Virus record (IMG/VR): IMGVR_UViG_3300027906_003011
Coordinates: 1-64,000 of that record
From: a virus
Strand: one strand, 5' to 3'
DNA: 64,000 bases
Shown here: piece by piece, positions 51,962 to 60,197 of the stretch
Numbering within the stretch: position 1 is the first letter of the stretch
Layout of the letters: each line of letters begins with the position of its first letter
Program-made: the position numbers and the translations under genes
Notes under the pieces: model-generated
Database searches by the model: none
The model's input: the letters and a program-made list of their open reading frames with translations, nothing else
What the model was told of the DNA's origin: nothing

Positions 51962-52508
51962 CGACAATAGTTCTAGAGGATCTCTAGCAGAAGTTTGGAT
52001 AGACGAAGAAGCTAAACTAGTTAAAAAAATATACAAGCCAACAGGAATAACAATTAAAAACAAACCTCCATTATTCCAAGACATAAAAGAAATAGAAACT
52101 ATGTATACTAATGAGTGTAAATGGTTATATCGTTTACAGTCTGACAAAGTAGTAAGGTTATATGAACATGGTAAGCTAAAAGACGAAGAAGGATTCTACT
52201 GTATACAAGAATATGGTGGCCCTACGTTGCTTGAATACTATTCGAATGGTACATTACATACCCACTTCCCCAATATAAAAGAGCAAATAACCGACCTCTT
52301 TTTGTTTTTTAAGGAAAAAAATGTATACAAATTTAATAATGCTATGGCTAATATATGTGGCAATGAGAATGGCAAAATAAAAGCCTTTGATTTTAAATAT
52401 GCTGACAAAAGAACTCTTGACAAAAGAGAAAATGAATGCTATAGTATTGATACTTGGATTGCTAAAATAGATAAAAGTCTACCAGACATTTTAAAGGAAT
52501 TAATTTAG
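51942..52508 (+). CDS. Protein-kinase-like (small APH/lipopolysaccharide-kinase fold) protein
   Basis: 188 residues, GTG start. LVKKIYKP corresponds to the ATP-anchoring Lys strand, YCIQEYGGPTLLEYY to the hinge, and NNAMANICGNENGKIKAFDF to the catalytic loop (Asn) followed by the DF of the DFG-type motif. The canonical HRD Asp is not seen; the sequence has NNAMAN. It could be a small-molecule kinase or inactive. The tRNA-Thr follows directly. Confidence 0.6.
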   Translation: MYQLYLNDNSSRGSLAEVWIDEEAKLVKKIYKPTGITIKNKPPLFQDIKEIETMYTNECKWLYRLQSDKVVRLYEHGKLKDEEGFYCIQEYGGPTLLEYYSNGTLHTHFPNIKEQITDLFLFFKEKNVYKFNNAMANICGNENGKIKAFDFKYADKRTLDKRENECYSIDTWIAKIDKSLPDILKELI

Positions 52509-52529
52509 CTTAATAAGTAAGTAATGAAG

Positions 52530-52605
52530 GCCGCTTTAGCTCATTTGGTAGAGCAACTGATTTGTAATCAGTAGGTGCGCGGTTCGAATCCGTGAAGCGG
52601 CACCA
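52530..52605 (+). tRNA. tRNA-Thr (anticodon TGT)
   Basis: Acceptor stem GCCGCTT/AAGCGGC, D-arm TAGCTCATTTGGTAGAGCA, anticodon stem CTGAT/ATCAG with loop TTTGTAA giving TGT, T-arm with GTTCGAATC, and encoded CCA. Confidence 0.95.
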
Positions 52606-52621
52606 TTATAGGAGAGGGAAT

Positions 52622-52837
52622 ATGTCAGAAATAGAAATGAGAGAGAAAATTGTAGCTGGATTGATAGCTCATGCTGAAGGTGAAATTGCTCTACATAAAA
52701 CTAACGTAGAAGTATATCTATCAAAGACAGTAGGCATTGGAGAGCATTCAGATATTTTAGAAACAGTACAAAAAGAATTAGATATTATAGCAACACACAT
52801 GGACAGAATTGACGTTCTAAAGAGATTCTTCCAGTAA
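52622..52837 (+). CDS. Small conserved-type phage protein
   Basis: 71 residues from the ATG at 52622 (AGGAGAGGGAA upstream; the frame open upstream runs through the tRNA). MREKIVAGLIAHAEGEIALH and VGIGEHSDILETVQKELD resemble a short helical protein common in T4-like marine phages. Helical; function unknown. Confidence 0.75.
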   Translation: MSEIEMREKIVAGLIAHAEGEIALHKTNVEVYLSKTVGIGEHSDILETVQKELDIIATHMDRIDVLKRFFQ

Positions 52838-52862
52838 AGTATAAGTAAAGCCAAAGGGTAAT

Positions 52863-53240
52863 ATGACTAGTAGGCACAAACACTTAATTATTAGAGCGGA
52901 GACTAAAAAGACTCCTAAATCTCAAAGTTGGTGTCATAGATGGTTAACTGAACTAGTTCAAAAAATAGAGATGAAAATATGCCAAGGCCCCATCACAACG
53001 TATGTGGATATGCCAGGCAATAAAGGACTCACTGGTTTAGTTATCATTGAAACAAGTCATATAGCTCTACATTGTTGGGACGAAATGGATCCAGGATTGT
53101 TACAGTTAGACGTATACACTTGTTCAGAGCTAAATCCTGAAATCATATTTGAAGAACTAAAACAGTTTGAACCTACGAAATTAGAGTACAAGTTTATTGA
53201 CCGTGAGAACGATCTTACAGAAATAAAACTAGACAATTAG
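52863..53240 (+). CDS. speD: S-adenosylmethionine decarboxylase-like protein
   Basis: 125 residues. IIETSHIALHCWDEMDPGLL followed by QLDVYTCSELNPE matches the SpeD core (ES.....H.WPE...DV.TC). The residue before the pyruvoyl-forming Ser is Thr instead of Glu (ETSH, usual AESH), so self-cleavage would be at Thr-Ser. SpeD makes the aminopropyl donor for spermidine. speD occurs in marine cyanophages. Likely still active, but this needs testing. Confidence 0.85.
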   Translation: MTSRHKHLIIRAETKKTPKSQSWCHRWLTELVQKIEMKICQGPITTYVDMPGNKGLTGLVIIETSHIALHCWDEMDPGLLQLDVYTCSELNPEIIFEELKQFEPTKLEYKFIDRENDLTEIKLDN

Positions 53241-53324
53241 TACTCAATGGGGTTGTGACCTAATACACACGCCAGAAGCCACGGTTAGCTTCTGATCAAA
53301 AAATAAATATCATTATAATCCTAT

Positions 53325-53400
53325 GGGGGATTAGCTCAGCCGGGAGAGCGCCTGATTTGCATTCAGGAGGTCAGCAGTTCGATCCTGCTATCCTCCACCA
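53325..53400 (+). tRNA. tRNA-Ala (anticodon TGC)
   Basis: Acceptor stem GGGGGAT/ATCCTCC with G3:U70, anticodon stem CCTGA/TCAGG with loop TTTGCAT giving TGC, T-arm GTTCGATCC, encoded CCA. The gap before it (53241-53324) holds a hairpin AGAAGC/GCTTCT and AATAAATA (53302-53309), a possible late promoter. Confidence 0.95.
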
Positions 53401-53418
53401 AAAAGAAAAGTAATATAG

Positions 53419-54234
53419 ATGACTATTCAAGTAAAAAATTTCACAGATACCCAAATAAAACAAGAAGCACAAAAGATTCTAGATGATGGTTATACATTAC
53501 ATCATGAACAAGATATGGATCAGTTTGAGGTTGTAGATTATTGTAGACGTATAGGTAATACAGATGACGATAAGCTAGGGTATATGGCTTTTAATCCTAA
53601 AGAAAATCCAGATGTAACTAGAGTAACACCGGGACCTACAGGACTTTTTGGACACAGTGATTTACATTGGCATAGTAATGGTACAGTATTTCATATTGGT
53701 GAGTTTAAAGAAATACTAATAGCTTTATATTGTGAAAACGAATGTGTTGATACAGTATTCAGTATATTGAATTGTAAACAAGCATATGATGACCTTGATT
53801 CTCGTGAAAAAGATTATTGGAGTACTATTGATATACAGCTAAACAATTTAGGTACAGGTATATATGGTGAAGCACAGCCACAAGCAGAAGGTAGCTTAGA
53901 TGAATATGTACAAATGGATCGTCATGAAGGTGATGACAGAATGCCTGTAGTAAATAGCCACCCAGTAGATGGCAAAAAATTCTTATACTGGCAACCACCA
54001 TTAATAGAAAAAGCATGGAAAGATGGCGAGCCTACTGATGTAGAAGAAATTAAAGAAAAACTCAAAGCTACATTAGATAGGTCAATTTATCAAAAACATT
54101 TTGTATTTAAAAAAGGAGATATCTTAATCATGGATCAGTTATCTACGTTACACAGACGTTCGCCAGTAGTGAATAAATCACGGTTGCTTTGGCGTGTAGC
54201 ATTCGATTATACTAAGGTCTTTGATTACAGTTAA
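53419..54234 (+). CDS. TauD-like 2-oxoglutarate/Fe(II) oxygenase
   Basis: 271 residues. FGHSDLHWHSNGTVFHIGEF is the first metal site region; DQLSTLHRRSPVVNKSRLLW gives the distal His and the Arg that binds 2-oxoglutarate. The usual HxD is either HSD (GHSD) or the site is HSN (WHSN). If the latter, the Asp ligand is missing. Hydroxylation of a small molecule or amino acid is the family norm. First gene of a tightly packed operon with an adenylating enzyme, a nitroreductase and a methyltransferase. Confidence 0.82.
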   Translation: MTIQVKNFTDTQIKQEAQKILDDGYTLHHEQDMDQFEVVDYCRRIGNTDDDKLGYMAFNPKENPDVTRVTPGPTGLFGHSDLHWHSNGTVFHIGEFKEILIALYCENECVDTVFSILNCKQAYDDLDSREKDYWSTIDIQLNNLGTGIYGEAQPQAEGSLDEYVQMDRHEGDDRMPVVNSHPVDGKKFLYWQPPLIEKAWKDGEPTDVEEIKEKLKATLDRSIYQKHFVFKKGDILIMDQLSTLHRRSPVVNKSRLLWRVAFDYTKVFDYS

Positions 54235-54246
54235 ATAAGTAATATT

Positions 54247-55665
54247 ATGTTAAAGCAATATCAAGAACCATTAGATAGCAATCAAGTATTTTTAAGTTCA
54301 TCAACAGAACAAATTACGTGGGGCGAACTTCACGCCAATTTAGACGCTAAAGTAGAAAAGTTAAAAGAACATGGCATTGGCCAGCACGTTGTTTTTATCT
54401 TAACAGAAGACCAAGTTACAATAGACGACTATCTGTGGGTATTAGCTAGTATTAAAAATGGTGGCTCGGCAACAAACGCAGAAGCTAGACAATCTAAATT
54501 AGAATTAGATAGTTTAATTGCTACTTGTAAACCAACTTGTATTATACGTTCAAACAAAATAGAAATGTTAACTGATCCTGCTGAAACAGGACCAACAATT
54601 TTACACCCATTAGAAATATTCAGAGGCCAAACAAGCGGAACTACTGTTAAAGAAATTTTTGAAATGTATCCTTTCTTTTGGGATTACGAAGATCATGAAA
54701 ATGCTATTGTAAACGGTGAAACATTATTAGGCTGTACAGCACACGCCTCCACAAATCATTTGTTTGCTGTTGCACCAGAGTTTAATAAAGGAACAGAAAG
54801 ACCTAAAGTACTTTGTACACACGGATTTACATCAACTTACAATCCTTATAATTTACTTAGAATGTATTATATAGGTGGTAGTTTACATTTCTTAAACTAC
54901 GGTGATGATATACCAGGAGAAATACAAAAAGCAAAACCTAATTGTTGTATTTCTTATCCAAATGCTATTAAAAAGATAGTAGACTCTTGCCCAGATGATT
55001 TTAATTGGACAATTGACTATTGGGAATGTTCGGGAGGTCATACACCTGAAGTAGTTCTTAAGTCTATTGAGCAGAAATTTAAGTTTAAAGTAATATACAA
55101 TATGATGGCAAGTACAGAAGCAGATTGTCATTCAAGGGCAGAGTATAGACGAGGTGATCCGACAGAAAACTTTTATGGATTTAAACACAGAATATATAAC
55201 GGTGAGCTTAAACTAGACGAAAGAGGTATTCTTTGGTACAAATACGGAACACTAGACTGGCACACAGATGGTGACAAATTTGAAAACAAAAATGGTATGT
55301 GGTATTTCCAGGGTAGAGCATTTGATGACGTTATTTTTATGAAAGGTGGTGTTAAAATTTTTACAAGACTAGTTGAAGCATTGGCACTTGAAGTTGAGGG
55401 AGTTGAAAATGTTGCTAGTTGTGAAAAAGGTGAAATACATCACTTGATTTATACAGGAACAGCAAACATAAATGAAGTTGCTAAACATTACATAGAAGAA
55501 GCTCAAGAATCTAAAAGACCCCATGACATATATCACGTTACAGAGCAGTTATATTTTTCAGGACCAAACAAATTACAAAAAAGTAAACTACCAGACATTG
55601 TCCAAGCTAGTAGCCCTCCTCATATTATAGGTAAAGTTACTATAAAGGATCATTCAAGGGTATGA
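54247..55665 (+). CDS. ANL-superfamily acyl-adenylating enzyme (full length)
   Basis: 472 residues. The P-loop IFRGQTSGTTV is the A3 motif. NMMASTEADCHSRAEY (A5), DWHTDGDKFENKNGMW (A7), YFQGRAFDDVIFMKGGVKI (A8) and GPNKLQKSKLPDIV with the A10 Lys are all seen. It would activate a carboxylate with ATP and load it to CoA or a carrier. No carrier protein is visible nearby. It overlaps the nitroreductase by 4 bases. Confidence 0.85.
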   Translation: MLKQYQEPLDSNQVFLSSSTEQITWGELHANLDAKVEKLKEHGIGQHVVFILTEDQVTIDDYLWVLASIKNGGSATNAEARQSKLELDSLIATCKPTCIIRSNKIEMLTDPAETGPTILHPLEIFRGQTSGTTVKEIFEMYPFFWDYEDHENAIVNGETLLGCTAHASTNHLFAVAPEFNKGTERPKVLCTHGFTSTYNPYNLLRMYYIGGSLHFLNYGDDIPGEIQKAKPNCCISYPNAIKKIVDSCPDDFNWTIDYWECSGGHTPEVVLKSIEQKFKFKVIYNMMASTEADCHSRAEYRRGDPTENFYGFKHRIYNGELKLDERGILWYKYGTLDWHTDGDKFENKNGMWYFQGRAFDDVIFMKGGVKIFTRLVEALALEVEGVENVASCEKGEIHHLIYTGTANINEVAKHYIEEAQESKRPHDIYHVTEQLYFSGPNKLQKSKLPDIVQASSPPHIIGKVTIKDHSRV

Positions 55666-56351
55666 TCGTTAGTGACGCTTTAGAAAAACGTAAGTCAACT
55701 AGAGCTTTTTTAAAGAATCCAGTTTCAATTGATATTATAAACTCTATTTTAGAACAAGCCAAAAAGGCACCTAGTGGAGATAATCATCAACCTTGGCAAA
55801 TAGCAGTATTAACAGGTGAAGCAAAAAAGAATTTGTGTAGCAAGTTAGAAGAAGCATTTCGTTCTGGTATAGAACCTGCTATGGACTATGAATATTATCC
55901 TCAATATAAAAACAGTGAAAAAGAAACAGAATGGTTTGGCTCATATAAAGAAAATAGAAAGGCTTGTGGGTTAGCTTTATATAACCAACTAGGTATTACT
56001 AGAGAAATGACAGAGCGTAAAAGTTTGTTATATGCTAAAAATTATAGAGCCTTTGATGCTCCAGCTATGCTGTTATTTTTTATTGACAAAGAACTAGGAA
56101 AAGGTTCGTATGTAGATTATGGAATGTTTTTACAATCTATTATGCTATTAGCAACAGAAAAAGGATTAGCAACCTGCCCACAGGGTTCGTTAGGAGAATA
56201 TGCTGATATTGTAAGACAAGAACTACCTGAGTACAAAGATAAAATAGTATTATGTGGTATGAGTATTGGGTATGAAGATACTAAGAATATAATCAATAAG
56301 TATAGAACACAAAGACAAGCCCTTAACAAAATGGTTAGATATTATGAGTGA
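55662..56351 (+). CDS. Nitroreductase-family flavoprotein
   Basis: 229 residues. KRKSTRAFLKNPVSIDIINS (FMN phosphate-binding RxSxR-type start), AKKAPSGDNHQPWQIAVLTG, and GLATCPQGSLGEYADIVRQE with a late GMSIGYEDTKN are typical of the FMN-dependent nitroreductase family. Overlaps the ANL gene by 4 bases and the next gene by 8, so all are coupled. The substrate is unknown. Confidence 0.9.
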   Translation: MIVSDALEKRKSTRAFLKNPVSIDIINSILEQAKKAPSGDNHQPWQIAVLTGEAKKNLCSKLEEAFRSGIEPAMDYEYYPQYKNSEKETEWFGSYKENRKACGLALYNQLGITREMTERKSLLYAKNYRAFDAPAMLLFFIDKELGKGSYVDYGMFLQSIMLLATEKGLATCPQGSLGEYADIVRQELPEYKDKIVLCGMSIGYEDTKNIINKYRTQRQALNKMVRYYE

Positions 56352-56946
56352 TAATGAAAAATGGTTAGATGAAGTATATGGTAAAACCAACAGCGAGTTA
56401 TACGATAACTGGGTAAACTATAACGAACAAGTGATTGAAGAACTAGGTTGGAAGTGCCATACATTAGCATCTGAATGGATTATTAATAACTTTCCACACG
56501 GTACAGAAGTAGCTGACATTGGCTGTGGTAACGGACAAGTAGGATTTGCTATAAATCAAGGACTTTACCTATTAGACGGGTACGATATTAATCAACCAAT
56601 GCTTGATAGATTTATAGCACAAAATTATAGATCAACACAAATACACGATATAACTAAAGCACCACTTCCTAAAAAGTACAAATGTATAACAGCTATTGGT
56701 GTATTAACAAAAGGCCACGTTGATGCTAGTGCTTCAAAGAATATAGCTGATAGTTTAACTGATGATGGGTTGCTTTATTGTAGCATGACTAAACACGATG
56801 GTGATTGGTTCTTTGATGGTGGTTGGAGTTCACAAAAAGACTTAGAAGTTGTTACAATCCAGCCTGTTCACAGTTTAACAACGCCTGAGGGCGAGAAACA
56901 ATACCACAATATGATTGTATTTAGAAAGCCAAAATCAGATAAATAA
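56344..56946 (+). CDS. Class I SAM-dependent methyltransferase
   Basis: 200 residues. VADIGCGNGQVGFAINQGLY is motif I, LDGYDINQPMLDRFIAQNYR motif II, and KKYKCITAIGVLTKGHV motif IV-like. Last gene of the oxygenase-ANL-nitroreductase set. Small-molecule methylation is likely. Confidence 0.88.
   Translation: MSDNEKWLDEVYGKTNSELYDNWVNYNEQVIEELGWKCHTLASEWIINNFPHGTEVADIGCGNGQVGFAINQGLYLLDGYDINQPMLDRFIAQNYRSTQIHDITKAPLPKKYKCITAIGVLTKGHVDASASKNIADSLTDDGLLYCSMTKHDGDWFFDGGWSSQKDLEVVTIQPVHSLTTPEGEKQYHNMIVFRKPKSDK
56938..56945 (+). promoter_or_regulatory. T4-type late promoter GATAAATA
   Basis: GATAAATA overlaps the end of the methyltransferase gene and lies 37 bases before the ATG at 56983. It separates the enzyme operon from virion-type genes. 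Confidence 0.7.
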
Positions 56947-56982
56947 TATTATATAAAGTTAACTCAAGAAAAAGATAAAAAT

Positions 56983-57753
56983 ATGAACATACCTGATAAA
57001 GTCTATAACAAAGCATTAAAAAGAGTTATAGAAGCGAACCCTAAGAAAACACTAGAAATAGCTGAAGTCAAAACCCAGATAATAGACTCTGTATTGGGTT
57101 ATGCTAAAGGAACACATCCTAAAATTTATAATGTTTTAAGTTTAGGCTGTAATTTAGTTACAATGGGTTTAGCTCAAAGAGGCCATAACGTTAAAGCTAT
57201 ATTATGTACTGATGTTTGTGACGAAGTATATTCTACTACTTTTAAAGACCTCAATCTTTCAATAAACATGGACGAAGATGGTTTAGAAAAAGAAGTAGCA
57301 AATGGCAATACATATGACGTTGTATTAGGTTTAGATCAAATACTAACATACTTTAATACCGAAGAAGAGCAAAGACAGTTTATAGGAATGATTGCTAAAG
57401 TAACTAAAGGCAGATTTGTTACTAGTTTAGTTGATTATAAAAATCAATCAAGCCAAAGCAGAATGTCAGACTTACCTTTAACAATTAATATTAATGGAAA
57501 ACAGAATTTGTTTATCAATCACAGAAGCTGGGGAATGATGGACAGACAAACGTACATAAATCACTGGGTTCATTTAGAAGAATCTAATTTGGTTAATAGT
57601 TGTACAACAGCAAGGAGAACGATGTTCTTTAAACAATTAGCGAAATTTAGCACAGATGCTGGATCAACGGGATTCACGATCCATAAGAGTGTGTTTTATA
57701 AACCGCTAATTAATAAAACATTTGAACACGTTATTTCAATTAATTATGAATAG
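56983..57753 (+). CDS. Phage protein with methyltransferase-like fold
   Basis: 256 residues. IYNVLSLGCNLVTMGLAQRG resembles SAM motif I; TYDVVLGLDQILTYFNTEEE resembles motif IV. T4-like marine phages carry similar proteins near tail genes. It may be catalytic or a structural relict. It precedes the tail-fibre-like protein and shares its late promoter. Confidence 0.65.
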   Translation: MNIPDKVYNKALKRVIEANPKKTLEIAEVKTQIIDSVLGYAKGTHPKIYNVLSLGCNLVTMGLAQRGHNVKAILCTDVCDEVYSTTFKDLNLSINMDEDGLEKEVANGNTYDVVLGLDQILTYFNTEEEQRQFIGMIAKVTKGRFVTSLVDYKNQSSQSRMSDLPLTININGKQNLFINHRSWGMMDRQTYINHWVHLEESNLVNSCTTARRTMFFKQLAKFSTDAGSTGFTIHKSVFYKPLINKTFEHVISINYE

Positions 57754-57761
57754 GAAAATCA

Positions 57762-59213
57762 ATGAAAACAACAGAAGAACTAGTAGAGGAAACGGTATCC
57801 AAGTCGGTTAAAAGTGCGGTATTAGTAGCCCTTAGAAGTATTAATTTTCAAGAAACTGTTCAAAACATTATCAAAGAGCAGATTCCTAAAAGAGAACTTG
57901 ATGACATTTATAATAATGGTTATATTCCGGCAAATAAGGTAAACTTTTCAGCATATAGTTTTAGAGATTTTATGTCAACGGGCATAGAAGATACTAGTGA
58001 AAACTTACAGCTTAGAGTTTCAAAAGATAACGTAGTAGTTGAAAACAATCTTACATCTAAAAACATTAAAGTAGCAGATAGCATAGAAGCAGGAAAACAA
58101 TTACGAGCAAAAATATTAGACATTGTTGGCTCGTCTTTATTAAGTGGTGATACACTTATGCTTGGTAAGTTAACTACTAAAGGCGATAACGAATTTATAG
58201 GTCCAACAGAATTTAAAGGTCCAGCAAAGTTTTCTAGAGGAATTGAAGTAGAATTTAATCCTAGTCAAATACCACATGGTGCTATTGACTGGTCAGGATT
58301 CCAAATCCCACAAGATCAAATTCAACCTGGTCCATTAAAAGAATTTAAAAGCCAAGGTATAACAGATAATGCTAGTGAAACAAGAATTACTGTTAACAAT
58401 GAACAGACATCTATAACATCTGATAATTTTTCAGCAAGAAAAATTGAAGGTACTAGTATTTCAGTTCATGGCAAATCAAGTTCAGATAGTTTACAAGTTG
58501 AAAACGAAACTATACTAAAAGGACAAACAGAATTACACAATAACGTGTTAGCAGGAAAGAACGTAGATGTTCATGGTAAGCTAACTGTATTAGATGGTTT
58601 AGAAGTTAGAGGTAATATGGTTATTCCTGACACATTAAAAGACCATTTAGTAGAATATATGAATACTAGAGTAAATTTAGAAAGTATAATTCCAGAAGGC
58701 GGAAGTATACAAATAGGAAAAAGAACTGTTCTAGATGAAAATACTTTAGGTGGTACAGTTATATCAAGTAATTTAAGAAAAGTAGGAACTTTAAGAGAAT
58801 TAGAAGTTGCTGGAGAAAGTAGACTAGCAAATACTATATACTTTTCACCATTAGGTCGAATAGGTGTTAATACCGACGAACCCACAGCACCATTAGATAT
58901 ATGGGATGAAGAGGTCCAAGTTACAGTTGGGAAGAACAAGAATCGTACAGGTTGGCTTGGAACTAATAGAGATCACAATTTAGAGATAGGAGTTAATAAA
59001 GAAACTAAAGTTACTATTACTCCTTCTCAAACTATTATTAAAAATCCAGTTCTAAATAGTAGAACTTACACAGACGGACCTTCGGTCCCAGGACATAGTG
59101 GAGTCTTTGGTGACATTCATTGGAATTCTAAACCTTCAATAGGCGAACCTGTTGGGTGGATATGTTTAGAAAACAGTAGATGGGCTAAATTTGGAGTAGT
59201 AGAAGATGATTGA
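57762..59213 (+). CDS. Virion structural / tail-fibre-like protein, beta-repeat rich
   Basis: 483 residues. N-terminal helical region (EELVEETVSKSVKSAVLVAL), then repeated short strands with Asn, Gly and Ser turns (LTSKNIKVADSIEAGKQLRA, ILKGQTELHNNVLAGKNVDV) as in fibrous shaft domains. The end has PHGAIDWSGFQIPQ-type turns and GRIGVNTDEPTAPLDIWDE, seen in tail fibres, and GDIHWNSKPSIGEPVGWIC as the head domain. Read from a late promoter. Confidence 0.8.
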   Translation: MKTTEELVEETVSKSVKSAVLVALRSINFQETVQNIIKEQIPKRELDDIYNNGYIPANKVNFSAYSFRDFMSTGIEDTSENLQLRVSKDNVVVENNLTSKNIKVADSIEAGKQLRAKILDIVGSSLLSGDTLMLGKLTTKGDNEFIGPTEFKGPAKFSRGIEVEFNPSQIPHGAIDWSGFQIPQDQIQPGPLKEFKSQGITDNASETRITVNNEQTSITSDNFSARKIEGTSISVHGKSSSDSLQVENETILKGQTELHNNVLAGKNVDVHGKLTVLDGLEVRGNMVIPDTLKDHLVEYMNTRVNLESIIPEGGSIQIGKRTVLDENTLGGTVISSNLRKVGTLRELEVAGESRLANTIYFSPLGRIGVNTDEPTAPLDIWDEEVQVTVGKNKNRTGWLGTNRDHNLEIGVNKETKVTITPSQTIIKNPVLNSRTYTDGPSVPGHSGVFGDIHWNSKPSIGEPVGWICLENSRWAKFGVVEDD

Positions 59214-59346
59214 TGAGAGAGAAAAAATTTATGAACGTAATCCAGACACCGGAGTAATCCGTTGGAGATACGTTGGCGAAAGTCCTGATGATTATGGATG
59301 GCCAAACTATGGAAATATATTAACCGAGGATGAAGTAGATGAGTAA
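59206..59346 (+). CDS. Small acidic protein, 46 residues
   Basis: ATG at 59206 overlaps the preceding stop by 8 bases; ends inside the next gene's start (ATGAGTAA). Sequence has RNPDTGVIRWRYVGESPDDY and is acidic at the end. The length and coupling suggest a real virion-associated peptide. Confidence 0.65.
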   Translation: MIDEREKIYERNPDTGVIRWRYVGESPDDYGWPNYGNILTEDEVDE

Positions 59347-59530
59347 TAAAGAAGATGAAGGCAAAATTGAAATGTCTGTAAGAGTATTAGGTAACGAACT
59401 TATAGGTTTTAAAATGGTAGTTGATGATTTTAAAATGAAATGGTTAATATTTGGTGTAATAACAATCGTAGCTTTGACGTATGCTTTTACAACATTTGGG
59501 CCTGCTTTAATGTCAACATTTGGAGAGTAA
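59339..59530 (+). CDS. Small membrane-anchored phage protein
   Basis: 63 residues. A charged N-terminus (EMSVRVLGNELIGFKMVVDD) is followed by a membrane helix (WLIFGVITIVALTYAFTTF). Similar short proteins lie near tail-fibre genes in T4-like marine phages. Role unknown. Confidence 0.7.
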   Translation: MSNKEDEGKIEMSVRVLGNELIGFKMVVDDFKMKWLIFGVITIVALTYAFTTFGPALMSTFGE

Positions 59531-60157
59531 ATGAGACCTGGATTCGTAATAGGTAACGGAAGAAGTAGAATAGGATTTGATATTAGACGCTTAAATGTAG
59601 CAGGAGTTACATATGGCTCTAATGCTATTCATAGAGAACAGCACGTTGACTATCTTGTTTGTTGTGATAAGATTATGTTGGGGGAAGCTGTTAGTCGGAG
59701 AGTAGAAAAAACTAGCTTCTTACATACTAGGGCTAGATGGAAGGAAAATAATAACGATCCTTCAATTCAAGTTGTTCCTGACTTACCTTACTTAGGTCCA
59801 AACAAAGCAGACAAACCAGAGCATTGGGGAAGTGGACATTATTCGGCTTTATTAGCCTGTTTAAAAGGACACGAAATTATTATACACTTAGGTTTTGATT
59901 TATGGGGCAACGCCCATAACGAACAGAATAATATATACTCAGATACAAATGGGTATAAGAAAAAATCAGATGATGCTGTAGATCCACAGTTTTGGATTTA
60001 CCATAGTGCTAAACTATTTGAGCATTTTCCAGAAACACAATTTGTTTTTATTAATTCTCCAGAATGGAAATCACCAGAAGAGTGGGACAAATATACAAAT
60101 TGGAGTAAAGATACATACGAAGGCTTAGAATCATTTTTGGTTGACTATCCTATTTAA
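59531..60157 (+). CDS. Conserved-type phage protein (FVIGNGRSR motif)
   Basis: 208 residues. FVIGNGRSRIGFDIRRLNVA and VTYGSNAIHREQHVDYLVCC are reminiscent of a widespread T4-like marine phage family with an MptE/DUF115-like alpha/beta fold. IIIHLGFDLWGNAHNEQNN is another conserved part. Catalytic role unknown; glycan- or nucleotide-related activity is a guess. Confidence 0.7.
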   Translation: MRPGFVIGNGRSRIGFDIRRLNVAGVTYGSNAIHREQHVDYLVCCDKIMLGEAVSRRVEKTSFLHTRARWKENNNDPSIQVVPDLPYLGPNKADKPEHWGSGHYSALLACLKGHEIIIHLGFDLWGNAHNEQNNIYSDTNGYKKKSDDAVDPQFWIYHSAKLFEHFPETQFVFINSPEWKSPEEWDKYTNWSKDTYEGLESFLVDYPI

Positions 60158-60169
60158 TTGTAGTATAAT
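60141..60169 (+). promoter_or_regulatory. Sigma70 promoter for the UV endonuclease
   Basis: TTGACT at 60141-60146 (inside the end of the previous gene), 17-base spacer, TATAAT at 60164-60169, 28 bases before the ATG at 60198. Confidence 0.8.
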
Positions 60170-60197
60170 TTTACTATAATTTAAGTTAGGTATACTA

